Source: a virus. Taken from it: a stretch of 34,664 nt of DNA. Below the pieces are notes generated by a model, which searched no databases, had not been told where the DNA came from, and saw only the letters and a list, made by a program, of their open reading frames with translations. Where the stretch lies: positions 1-34,664 of the IMG/VR virus record IMGVR_UViG_3300040960_002782. One strand, 5' to 3'. The translations under genes and the position numbers were made by a program. Of the stretch, positions 23,887 to 31,266 are shown piece by piece (the first letter of the stretch is position 1; each line of letters opens with the position of its first letter).

Positions 23887-26367
23887 TCACGCCAGCGGCC
23901 AGTCATCTTCGATTTCTGGGAAGAACGAAAGGTCTGGTTGTTGGTATTCATCTTTTGCTTGCTCAGGTTGGGTAAATAGTTGGTCCCAACCCTCAAAATC
24001 CATCCATTTCAGATCTTCTGCAGGTGCACGGCTGACTTCGACAAGCTGTGCAGGCCGTTTATTGCCGTGTTCGTCTACCTCCGCAGGGCGGATTTTAAGA
24101 CTTGTCTCGTTATCTACTTTTAGTGAACTGCCTTTTAGCAATGCAGTTAAGGCAAACTCATCAATATTTGGTGGGCTATTCGCCAATATTTCATTTGGAG
24201 CTAATAACCTGGTTAGCTGATCGCAGACCTGTACTTTCTCGGGCTCCGTACAGTTATTGACAGAACTCCGAGAGGAGCCAGAGGCTCCAGAAAGAGCAAG
24301 AGCCCCCGCTTCAACATCATCGTTAACCTTGGACTTCTTCTGAATCGTCCAAACCTTAGTGCGTGTTTTGATGGTTTCTTCTGGTGTCGCGAAACCTTCG
24401 ATTTTTCGAACATCTTCCCCATGTGGTGAAGCAAACGGCAAAACCTCATAAGAGTTCACGATCAGCAAATCTTCGCGCTTAACGAATGGACCACCTTGCC
24501 CCATGATGTAACCTTGCCAGTTACCATGGTCAGCAGCTTTTAAAGTGTCTGTGATGCTCGCGTCTTCGGTGTTTAATCTTGCTTGGAAGCTATCCCCAAT
24601 CACTTTTACTAGTTCTTCATTGGTGATCAGATTGCTAGGCTTAACGGGACCAATTAAGTCACTTTGCAACTTAACGTACATAGAAAGTAAATCAGCTCTC
24701 TCTTGCATGAAGAGGTATTCCATAAACGCTTTTTTGTTCTGGTTAGCAAAGCGACGTAATTCACGGTAAGTCGTGACTGGTGCACCACCAAAGAACTGAA
24801 ATTGACGAATGTTCCAACGGCTTTTCCAAGCACTCACATTCTTCGCCATGTCTTTAACTGACTTGCCAGTTTCATCGGACACTTCATCGTCCATCGCGAA
24901 ACCGTCGATGTTTTTGGAAATGTATTTAGCGATGTAGCCTGTTGCGGTGCCTTTCTCTGGGTCAATTTCACCTACATCACAACGAGCCGAGTGATCAAAC
25001 TTACCTTGTTTATCAAAGAGCTCGTGTTTGTCTTCTTTCGTTGCGTAATCGACAAATATTTCTGTAACTGCCTCTTTGTCCTCTGGCTTAACCCAGATAA
25101 GCAAATGCCAATGTGGTGTGCCATCATGATGCGGCTCTGCAACGCGAACCCCAAACCAACGGATTTCCTTACGACCTAACTTGGCTCGGATTCGTTGCCA
25201 TACATTGTTTAGGTACGTTTGCGCATCACGTGGGCTTGCGCCGTTCCAGTGACCAATGAAACCCCCTTTCTTGTATGAGTTGTGATATTTAGCTGGCGTG
25301 GTCAACGTTAAGAACAAACCTTGTAAACCAAGCTCATTGCCAATGTCCTCACAGCCTCGGCAGCGCACCATTAATTCATGGCGACGAATCGCAGGGTTAG
25401 CCACACTCTTTTTGACCATATCCCACAAATCAGCTTCTTCACCTGTTTCTTCATCTAATAGCTGACACTGTTTGATGTATTCATAGTTGGCCGTTTGCTG
25501 TTCTTGGTGTTCACGAACACAATCCCAAGACGCATACGGTGAAGCCTTAGAAGATACTTGTCCCATTGCAATGGCAAGATGCTCACGCATGATTTTGCGA
25601 ATCTTCTTTAAGCGGTCACACCACCACTTCTCGCTGATCAGCCTTGAGATGTCTTGTAGGGCAGAGAGTTCGGATTGGTCTTTGTACTTGCGAGGAGGCT
25701 TAACACCAAAAGTATCGGTCACGAACTTAGCAACTTGTTCATAGGTGAACACCACCGCCATAGTAGTACCAAGCTCTGTCTTCGCGTGATACTTGTCGCT
25801 TTCTAATCGAGTAAAGCGATCAACGATGACAGAAATCTTAAAAGCCATCTCTTTGATTTCAGATGGCTCAAGCTCTGCAAGTAATCGACTTTTTACTGGC
25901 TTGCGGTTGCGTTCTACCTTTTCGAAGTCAAAGCGCATTTGCTCTTTTTGTGCAAAGTTGCTTTGCTCAGTGTTGCTAAACTCTTCACTAAGCAAAGAAA
26001 CCTTTTGGGTTGTAGGTAGTTTTTTGTATTTGCGTAAAACCATAGCCGCACGCTCTGCAGCTGGCCCCATGCGCTCACGCAAAAAGATGTTCGCTTCTCT
26101 TCTGCTTTTCTTTTCGAAAACTGAAATGTAACGAGTCACGAAGTACTTGGTTAGGTAATCCGGTAGGTCTTTAATTCTTTCTTGTGCCCACTCAAAGTCT
26201 TCTGGGTTCGCTTCAAATAGCTTTCGTTCCAGAACACCAAGATCATCAGGCTCAACAATTTCGTTGTATCGACGCGCAGCAAAGCAGCCCACTTCAACCT
26301 CAGTTAAAGGGGCTGCCCATTTGAATTTTAGTGGGGTTACTGGCTGATAGTAGCTTAATGATTTCAT
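23887..26367 (-). CDS. A: Replication initiator, rolling-circle endonuclease (gpA)
   Basis: 826 aa. All HUH-endonuclease motifs are visible: FLTLTTP at 352-358, the metal-binding H419-W-H421 in TPHWHLLIWV, and the double catalytic tyrosines Y478 and Y482 in GYIAKYISKN. P2 gpA nicks one strand at an origin inside its own gene and works with host Rep helicase. An N-terminal basic part (residues 1-330) and a C-terminal variable tail follow the family plan. It lies at the end of the early transcript and is separated from the other early genes by an opposite-strand gene. Confidence 0.93.
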   Translation of the reverse strand: MKSLSYYQPVTPLKFKWAAPLTEVEVGCFAARRYNEIVEPDDLGVLERKLFEANPEDFEWAQERIKDLPDYLTKYFVTRYISVFEKKSRREANIFLRERMGPAAERAAMVLRKYKKLPTTQKVSLLSEEFSNTEQSNFAQKEQMRFDFEKVERNRKPVKSRLLAELEPSEIKEMAFKISVIVDRFTRLESDKYHAKTELGTTMAVVFTYEQVAKFVTDTFGVKPPRKYKDQSELSALQDISRLISEKWWCDRLKKIRKIMREHLAIAMGQVSSKASPYASWDCVREHQEQQTANYEYIKQCQLLDEETGEEADLWDMVKKSVANPAIRRHELMVRCRGCEDIGNELGLQGLFLTLTTPAKYHNSYKKGGFIGHWNGASPRDAQTYLNNVWQRIRAKLGRKEIRWFGVRVAEPHHDGTPHWHLLIWVKPEDKEAVTEIFVDYATKEDKHELFDKQGKFDHSARCDVGEIDPEKGTATGYIAKYISKNIDGFAMDDEVSDETGKSVKDMAKNVSAWKSRWNIRQFQFFGGAPVTTYRELRRFANQNKKAFMEYLFMQERADLLSMYVKLQSDLIGPVKPSNLITNEELVKVIGDSFQARLNTEDASITDTLKAADHGNWQGYIMGQGGPFVKREDLLIVNSYEVLPFASPHGEDVRKIEGFATPEETIKTRTKVWTIQKKSKVNDDVEAGALALSGASGSSRSSVNNCTEPEKVQVCDQLTRLLAPNEILANSPPNIDEFALTALLKGSSLKVDNETSLKIRPAEVDEHGNKRPAQLVEVSRAPAEDLKWMDFEGWDQLFTQPEQAKDEYQQPDLSFFPEIEDDWPLA

Positions 26368-26408
26368 TGTGTTAGTCTCAACTCTCTAGTTTCTTAGGAG
26401 TCAGAGTT

Positions 26409-26705
26409 GTGAAAGCCAAGTTAATAGATCCCGAAAACAAATTACCCAATGACAACCAAATCGCGGACTGGTTGAAAAACAACGAATCTGAGATTGTCGG
26501 AGTTGAATATCGCGCTGCCATCCTTGGTAAAAATGGCAGAACTGAATATCGAACCCTTACTGTTGGAGGCTTAGACCAAGTAGTTAAGCTCTCCAACGTA
26601 CTGCATGATTTTGGACTGGTTGATTTACTCAAAGACTCTGGCCCTGTGAAAGGTTTTGATTCTGTTTTTGCTTTGAAAGAAAGAGCTCAAGATCTGCATA
26701 AATAG
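26409..26705 (+). CDS. Unknown small protein on the opposite strand to the early genes
   Basis: 98 aa starting at GTG 26409 with TAGGAG 8 bp upstream. The composition is protein-like (KLIDPENKLPNDNQIADWLKNNESEIVG, then GLDQVVKLSNVLHDFGLVDLL). It is divergent from gpA (41 bp gap) and its last 77 bp overlap the end of the early gene at 26629. Its transcript would be antisense to the join between early genes and gpA. No family is recognised; an accessory or regulatory gene is possible. Confidence 0.6.
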   Translation: MKAKLIDPENKLPNDNQIADWLKNNESEIVGVEYRAAILGKNGRTEYRTLTVGGLDQVVKLSNVLHDFGLVDLLKDSGPVKGFDSVFALKERAQDLHK

Positions 26706-26883
26706 CTTCTTTATTTCCTCCTTCTTCTGCCTTGCATACAGCCATTTCGATTGTATTTCTCAACACTGGGGAGACTTCATGTTGACCCCAGTGTTCTTCA
26801 ATCACCTTACTTGCCCTAACTTTTATCTCGTTACTTCTCTTTGGAGCTGCTTTTATAGCTTCAATTAATGATTCATTATTCAT
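26629..26883 (-). CDS. Unknown early protein, 84 aa
   Basis: Helical and basic at the start (LIEAIKAAPKRSNEIKVRASKVIEEHWG), with a polar glutamine-rich end (KQKQNQNLSQGQSL). It overlaps the previous early gene as ATGA, which supports expression in the operon. The 3' end overlaps the opposite-strand gene at 26409-26705. No function recognised. Confidence 0.65.
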   Translation of the reverse strand: MNNESLIEAIKAAPKRSNEIKVRASKVIEEHWGQHEVSPVLRNTIEMAVCKAEEGGNKEAIYADLELFLSKQKQNQNLSQGQSL

Positions 26884-27107
26884 GCTGCTACTCCTAACTT
26901 TTCTTTAGCAAATGCTAAGAAGCTTGTTTGCATTGATGGCGTATTGAGGAACGTGTCTACATGCTCAGGAAAAATGTTCATTGTGACGCCCCAACCGTCT
27001 TTACCTTGGAAAGAAACCACAGCGCATTTTTCATGTGTCAACGTGCGACCTTCATAAATACGGATTTGGTCTTCACCAAGATGTAGTGAGTGAATGTGCT
27101 TACTCAT
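26880..27107 (-). CDS. Unknown early protein, 75 aa
   Basis: Start 27107 is set by ATGA overlap with the gene before; a longer frame to 27209 lies inside that gene. The sequence is a compact beta-type domain (HIHSLHLGEDQIRIYEGRTLTHEKCAVVSFQGKDGWGVTMNIF). Such small proteins are common between CII and gpA in K139-like phages. Function unknown. Confidence 0.75.
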   Translation of the reverse strand: MSKHIHSLHLGEDQIRIYEGRTLTHEKCAVVSFQGKDGWGVTMNIFPEHVDTFLNTPSMQTSFLAFAKEKLGVAA

Positions 27108-27331
27108 ACTTCCTCCAGTTCTTGAGTTGTAACCAACATAAAACCACCTTTCCCCTTTCCCTTGCTGATCACCCCTTTGTGTAGGTGAGTGCAACTTAGG
27201 TCTTGGCAAGCTTGTTCAATTGCCACTTCCATTGATTCAAAGTCGCCAACCAAAACATTGGCGACTTCTTGTGTTTCTTCATGGCGGATAACACCGCCAC
27301 CAGAGCAAAGCATTACTGCTGCGTATTGCAT
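27104..27331 (-). CDS. Unknown early protein, 75 aa
   Basis: The sequence MQYAAVMLCSGGGVIRHEETQEVANVLVGDFESMEVAIEQACQDL is alpha/beta with a lysine-glycine loop (ISKGKGKGGFM). It abuts the gene upstream without a gap. No cysteine cluster or signal peptide; function unknown. Confidence 0.75.
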   Translation of the reverse strand: MQYAAVMLCSGGGVIRHEETQEVANVLVGDFESMEVAIEQACQDLSCTHLHKGVISKGKGKGGFMLVTTQELEEV

Positions 27332-27733
27332 TTAACCCGCCTCCACTGTTGGGTAGCCATGTAGCGGCTCACAGTCTCTCCACCACATTTGCATGGTTGC
27401 GTTTTGGCTAGTGCTTTTAGTGCAAGCAGAAACAAAGAAAAGTGCGCGAATTGCGCCTAAGGCTTGATGATGCATTGCGTTATCAGTTGATTGGTTGAAT
27501 ACAACAACCCAGAAAACCCACCAAGCAGTAATAAAGTCTTCAAGACATAACCCTTGCTCAGTACCATTCACGTTGACCAACATAGCGCGAGTAGAATCAA
27601 GCTGAAGCATTGCGCCCTGGCTTGAATCAACGCCTTTGAACACACGAATGAACTGTTCAATTTTGCGAGTGGTAAAGCCTTCACCACGAAGGCCATGCTC
27701 TAAATCTTTGCGAAATACGGTGATAGTGCTCAT
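27332..27733 (-). CDS. Unknown early protein, 133 aa
   Basis: It has a tryptophan-rich hydrophobic stretch at about 84-99 (DFITAWWVFWVVVFN) that could be a buried core or a membrane segment. The rest is soluble-type sequence with a cysteine near 105. It is part of the coupled early block. No family recognised. Confidence 0.75.
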   Translation of the reverse strand: MSTITVFRKDLEHGLRGEGFTTRKIEQFIRVFKGVDSSQGAMLQLDSTRAMLVNVNGTEQGLCLEDFITAWWVFWVVVFNQSTDNAMHHQALGAIRALFFVSACTKSTSQNATMQMWWRDCEPLHGYPTVEAG

Positions 27734-27736
27734 GCC

Positions 27737-28144
27737 TTACCCCTCAATAACTGACAAGCAGTACTGTTCAAATTGATAAAGCGCCTCATCATCGAAGCGG
27801 CCAAGATCACGCAGAGCAAGCATTTCAATAAACAAGCTGCGATTTTTCATGTCTAGCTGCGACCAATGGTGTAGCTGTGGTTTAGCATTCTCGTTTTGAT
27901 AAGAGCGATACCAGCTCACATAGGTATGAGCGAAGAAGACACGAGCACGATCACCTTGCATGGCTTCTTTGATGTCAGCTAAGACTTCTTCTAGTGGGCG
28001 ATGGGTTTGAACAGGTGTCAGCTTTTTAGCAATCGCATCTAACTGGATAACAATCTCTTCCTGCTGTGCGGTGCTGCTTTTTTCAAAACGTGCAGCAATT
28101 TGTTCAAATGATGTATTGAATAGGTGGACGTAGATATTACTCAT
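27737..28144 (-). CDS. Unknown early protein, 135 aa
   Basis: All helical, with FEQIAARFEKSSTAQQEEIVIQLDAIAKKL at the start and aromatic-rich AHTYVSWYRSYQNENAKPQLHHW in the middle. It is coupled to the upstream gene by ATGA overlap and lies 3 bp before the next. Function unknown. Confidence 0.75.
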   Translation of the reverse strand: MSNIYVHLFNTSFEQIAARFEKSSTAQQEEIVIQLDAIAKKLTPVQTHRPLEEVLADIKEAMQGDRARVFFAHTYVSWYRSYQNENAKPQLHHWSQLDMKNRSLFIEMLALRDLGRFDDEALYQFEQYCLSVIEG

Positions 28145-28644
28145 GCTTCCACCTCCGCGATAGATTCAGAGGCTTCATGCGCATCAGCAATTAGGTCTAT
28201 GAGTTTGTCTTCAATTGCCAACAGCTCTGCTAGAGCGTTATCGCTCTGCAAGAAAATATTTTCATTAACTGTTAAGCCGCCTTCTGGCTTCAATGAGCTT
28301 GCGCGAACACAAACACAATCTACAGAAGCTGCGTAGTCGACAGAGGTATGAATTAAGTCTTTGTTGGTGATTGCCATATTCATGATGGTATTAATCACAT
28401 CCATAAGATCACGATTGGCAATTACATCTACTAGTTGGCGACTCTTATTAGCTAATACTTCTGGAGGTAAATCATCATGCTCAATAATGCCGACGTTCTT
28501 TGGCAGAACAGAGCTCAACGCAAATGCTAATTTACGTTGATGGCTCAATGTGCTGTCGTGAATTTGTCGAGCTTTGGTTAAGAACTCCATGGCTTCTTGA
28601 TGAAGTTCTTTTGCTTGCTCAAGTTCAGATTTGTTTTCGTTCAT
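28141..28644 (-). CDS. Unknown early coiled-coil protein, 167 aa
   Basis: The first 45 residues are a likely coiled coil (SELEQAKELHQEAMEFLTKARQIHDS). The middle has VIANRDLMDVINTIMNMAITNKDLI, and the end is acidic and helical. AGGAG lies before the start, just downstream of the internal terminator at 28669-28693. First gene of the distal early block. Function unknown. Confidence 0.75.
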   Translation of the reverse strand: MNENKSELEQAKELHQEAMEFLTKARQIHDSTLSHQRKLAFALSSVLPKNVGIIEHDDLPPEVLANKSRQLVDVIANRDLMDVINTIMNMAITNKDLIHTSVDYAASVDCVCVRASSLKPEGGLTVNENIFLQSDNALAELLAIEDKLIDLIADAHEASESIAEVEA

Positions 28645-28668
28645 CTTCTATGCTCCTACGCTAAGACG

Positions 28669-28693
28669 AAAAAAAGCCCCCTGTTACAGGGGC
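28669..28693 (-). terminator. Internal intrinsic terminator of the early operon
   Basis: On the minus strand GCCCCTGTAACAGGGGGC folds with one bulged base and is followed by seven T. It separates the genes nearest the early promoter (cox, small membrane protein, CII, 28712 gene) from the distal genes and gpA. Expression of the rest would need read-through or a separate promoter, like the tR-type terminator in phage 186. Confidence 0.85.
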
Positions 28694-28711
28694 AAATGGC
28701 TGGCTAGGCTG

Positions 28712-29056
28712 TTAATTAACTTTGCTGATATCGGAATGTTTTAGACGGCGAACATCACCCACCTTGCGGTCAAACTTCATCACCATCTCTTTAAGTAGCT
28801 GCATTCCAGAACGGACTTTTTGCAACTCAAGGTCATCGAATGAGTCAAACTCGCGGCTGTAATCTTTTGGCGGCATACCACCTGCAATCAGGATTAAGCC
28901 ACGGCTACGATCATTCATTTCGTTATACATATCGCGTAGCTTTCTACGCTTTGCACTTTTATCGAAAAGCGACTTACACGCGGCAATGCTATCTGCTGCG
29001 CTCGGTACTTGGGGCTGCGTTTCTTGTTGTCTGGCTAACTGACTCATGGTGTTCAT
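28712..29056 (-). CDS. Unknown early protein, 114 aa
   Basis: Rich in charged residues (FDKSAKRRKLRDMYNEMNDRSRGLILIAGGMPPKDYSREFDSFDDLELQKV). A second start at 29047 suits the AGAGG site less tightly; 29056 leaves only 2 bp, so the true start is uncertain. It ends 19 bp before the internal terminator. Function unknown. Confidence 0.7.
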   Translation of the reverse strand: MNTMSQLARQQETQPQVPSAADSIAACKSLFDKSAKRRKLRDMYNEMNDRSRGLILIAGGMPPKDYSREFDSFDDLELQKVRSGMQLLKEMVMKFDRKVGDVRRLKHSDISKVN

Positions 29057-29081
29057 ATCCTCTTAATCGGGCTCAAGCTGT

Positions 29082-29621
29082 TTAGGCTAAGCCTGGAATA
29101 GGTGCACCATTAGCCAGAAAATCTGTGCCAAATTGCATTAGTGGCTGCAGGCCTGTGGTGCGGTGTTCAAGGTCATTGATAAGCAAAACCAGATTGCCCA
29201 AAGCGGCTTGTGCCTTGGCTAAGGTTTTGCGTTTAGTAGATCGCGGTAAACGCTCTGCGGTGCACATGGCTAACGCATCGCTAGAAAGCTCACCAGAGTG
29301 TGCGTTTAGCTGAAGAACCCTTTCAAGCAAGTTGAGTTCGTCTTCATCTTTTGGAAGTGGAATGGTTACAACACCATCATTGGCAAATAACGTGTTTACG
29401 ATTGAGTAGTCACCAGAAACGCGGCTGATTAACGCCAACTCAACCGGCTTAAGAACATGCGGTTGATTTGGATTCAGCTTGTTGCGAAGCATCGTGCCAC
29501 TTAGCTCTAACTTACGGGCTATCGCTTCAACATCGTGATTGACGACAAAATCACAACAAGCCGCATCAAAAGTTTGTTGTTTGCGTTCGCGTAATACACA
29601 CATTGAGTTATTTGCGTCCAT
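29082..29621 (-). CDS. cII: CII-type regulatory protein (Phage_CP76 family)
   Basis: 179 aa from ATG 29621. The N-terminal half matches the 186/K139-type CII: FDAACCDFVVNHDVEAIARKLELSGTMLRNKLNPNQPHVLKPVELALIS, a helix-turn-helix. The C-terminal half is helical (LAKAQAALGNLVLLINDLEHRT). In 186 CII activates transcription that establishes lysogeny. It follows cox in the early operon, as expected. Confidence 0.85.
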   Translation of the reverse strand: MDANNSMCVLRERKQQTFDAACCDFVVNHDVEAIARKLELSGTMLRNKLNPNQPHVLKPVELALISRVSGDYSIVNTLFANDGVVTIPLPKDEDELNLLERVLQLNAHSGELSSDALAMCTAERLPRSTKRKTLAKAQAALGNLVLLINDLEHRTTGLQPLMQFGTDFLANGAPIPGLA

Positions 29622-29630
29622 AACCAATAC

Positions 29631-29777
29631 TCATTTAAAGAAGAAAGGAACGAAAACGAATGACCAGCCGATGATATTCAGCCAAAGCGGACATTTGTTT
29701 GGGTAGTTTTCTTCCCAAGACTCACTCATTGCATTTTGCTGAGTGAGTTTGGTTTTAGGTGGGATAGCGGGGCTCAT
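29631..29777 (-). CDS. Small predicted membrane protein between cox and cII
   Basis: 48 aa. The start overlaps the cox stop as ATGA. The N-terminal half is polar (PPKTKLTQQNAMSESWEENYPNK); a single hydrophobic segment, WLNIIGWSFVFVPFFF, ends the protein one lysine before the stop. Coupling to cox and a clean transmembrane pattern argue it is real although short. Function unknown. Confidence 0.6.
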   Translation of the reverse strand: MSPAIPPKTKLTQQNAMSESWEENYPNKCPLWLNIIGWSFVFVPFFFK

Positions 29778-29974
29778 ACTTGTTGCTCCGCTGCACGTTG
29801 GTAGAGCTTGACCAGGTTGATAAGAACGCTGCCGCTTCTGCCTTTCTTCTCTAGAACTGGGATTTCACCTGCAGTGATAGCGCGGTCTAAGGAAGATGAA
29901 GACCAGCCAGTGCGACGGATAAACTCTTTTTTAGTACAAAAAGGTGCGTCTACCGCTATTTGAATAGTTGCCAT
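29774..29974 (-). CDS. cox: Cox/Apl-like excisionase and early repressor
   Basis: 66 aa from ATG 29974, with AGGA about 8 bp before it. The helix-turn-helix is CTKKEFIRRTGWSSSSLDRAITAGEIPVLEKKGRSGS, the P2 Cox style of winged helix. Cox proteins bend DNA at att for excision and repress the lysogenic promoter. It is the first gene of the early operon and is divergent from cI; a 10-bp-phased repeat array lies right before its start. Confidence 0.8.
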   Translation of the reverse strand: MATIQIAVDAPFCTKKEFIRRTGWSSSSLDRAITAGEIPVLEKKGRSGSVLINLVKLYQRAAEQQV

Positions 29975-30164
29975 AAGTGGTATCCTACTTGTTTGAGTGT
30001 ATTTGATGGCGATTGAGTGAGATTGGTTAGCCATCATCTTGTATGAGATAAACTTACGATCAAATTCTTTCATTTGCAAGATTTAAATTTAAAAGCCAGC
30101 TTTAGATCCCATATGAAGGTATTTTTAGGATTGTTTGTCATTTAAGTAAAAGCAGGTTTGCTAT
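29975..30164. promoter_or_regulatory. Lysis-lysogeny switch region
   Basis: The 190-bp gap separates cox (minus) and cI (plus). It carries the phased array next to cox and an A/T-rich part near 30070-30150 where the cI-side promoter should lie. Exact -10 and -35 boxes cannot be fixed by eye. Confidence 0.6.
29993..30029. promoter_or_regulatory. Phased 10-bp operator array in the cox-cI control region
   Basis: TTGAGTG (29993), TTGATGG (30003), TTGAGTG (30013) and TTGGTTA (30023) start exactly 10 bp apart, so all face the same side of the helix. Phage 186 Apl binds repeats 10-11 bp apart in the same place, so Cox/Apl is the best candidate ligand. CI is the alternative. Confidence 0.65.
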
Positions 30165-30764
30165 ATGAGTAGATTAAAAGCAAAAGTTCCTCCATTTGAG
30201 TACTTGAAGGGGCGGGAATTTACCGAAAAGCTAAAAGAAGTGACTGGTTGTAAGACTTATGAGCTTATGAGTGACTACTATGGCGTACCTAGTTCTACGT
30301 TTTCGACTTGGCATCACCATGATCGGACAGGATTTGAATTGATTGTGAGGGAGCACCTAAAATCTGGGGCTTCAGTTAGGTACCTTGCCCTTGGTGAAGG
30401 TAAACCATTCGATGACGAGCAATCCCCAGCCGACTCCATTTCAATTAACATCATTCTCAATGGGAAGCTTGAAGAAAGAGGCTCTCTTTCAATCGACTCA
30501 CTTACTCTTGATGGCTATGGGTTGAAAGCAAGCAAAACCATTATCGTCGAGCACGATGGTCAACGATGCTTTATTAACTCAGAAGAAACCCACGCCACTT
30601 CTGGTCGTTACCTGATAGAAATAGACGGGGCTCACTCTATAAACCAAGTTCAAAGATTACCTGGTAAGAAACTCGCAATAAGCTTTGGGAACTCGACTAT
30701 TGAAGCAACAGAAGAAGATATAAATGTGCTTGGTCGAGTAACAATGAGCATGACTAAAGAATAA
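30165..30764 (+). CDS. cI: CI repressor, 186/K139 type
   Basis: 199 aa. The N-terminal HTH fits the Phage_CI_repr family (FTEKLKEVTGCKTYELMSDYYGVPSSTFSTWHHHDRTGFELIVREHL). The C-terminal half is a beta-rich oligomerisation domain (LIEIDGAHSINQVQRLPGKKLAISFG) with no Ala-Gly cleavage site or Ser/Lys pair of S24 peptidases visible. Such repressors form large oligomers and are not cut by RecA, so induction needs an antirepressor. It starts the plus-strand lysogenic operon with lipoprotein and integrase. Confidence 0.85.
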   Translation: MSRLKAKVPPFEYLKGREFTEKLKEVTGCKTYELMSDYYGVPSSTFSTWHHHDRTGFELIVREHLKSGASVRYLALGEGKPFDDEQSPADSISINIILNGKLEERGSLSIDSLTLDGYGLKASKTIIVEHDGQRCFINSEETHATSGRYLIEIDGAHSINQVQRLPGKKLAISFGNSTIEATEEDINVLGRVTMSMTKE

Positions 30765-30786
30765 AAGCAGTTGGCTAGGAGAAGGT

Positions 30787-31254
30787 ATGAATATCGTTCA
30801 CAAGAAAAATTTAAAGATTGGCTTGTTCAATTTATTGGGATTATCAGTTCTCTTAGGGCTAGGAGGGTGTTCTGACCCTGCCAAAGTAACTAGCACCAAA
30901 CAATTGAATGATGAACAGATAGAGATCTGTTTTGATAGACCCTTCAAAAAAGGCACTCTTTTTTCACTAAATTTCACCGATACTAATGGCGCCCATTTCA
31001 ATAGGGACAGCTACGCAAACCAATTTGAAATAATGTATCCAAACAGCACGGATTCTACCTGTTATGACACAAGGCTCTTTGATTATTTCTCTGTTGGTAA
31101 TTCAACTCCAAAAGAAATAAAAGCTTCAGAACTAAAGCTATCTGGTTTTACTAGCGTTGAAATTACAGTGGCAACACCTAAAGGTATGGATAGCCTGTCT
31201 AGCAGCACACCGGATGAAGTAATTTACAACGGTATTTTGCCACTCAATCTGTAA
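30787..31254 (+). CDS. Lipoprotein in the lysogenic operon
   Basis: 155 aa. A basic N-terminus and a hydrophobic core lead to the lipobox LGLGGC, with the lipidated cysteine at 28 and Ser at +2, which favours the outer membrane. The mature part is beta-type with no known domain (LNDEQIEICFDRPFKKGTLFSLNF). It lies between cI and int and should be made in the lysogen. K139 keeps its exported glo gene, linked to reinfection resistance, in the same neighbourhood; superinfection exclusion or host conversion is inference by position. Confidence 0.8.
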   Translation: MNIVHKKNLKIGLFNLLGLSVLLGLGGCSDPAKVTSTKQLNDEQIEICFDRPFKKGTLFSLNFTDTNGAHFNRDSYANQFEIMYPNSTDSTCYDTRLFDYFSVGNSTPKEIKASELKLSGFTSVEITVATPKGMDSLSSSTPDEVIYNGILPLNL

Positions 31255-31266
31255 TGCCGACTCAAA

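Noticed and set aside
30165-30764. CI as a RecA-cleaved LexA-like repressor
   Set aside because: No Ala-Gly cleavage site or Ser/Lys catalytic pair is visible; the domain style is that of 186 CI.
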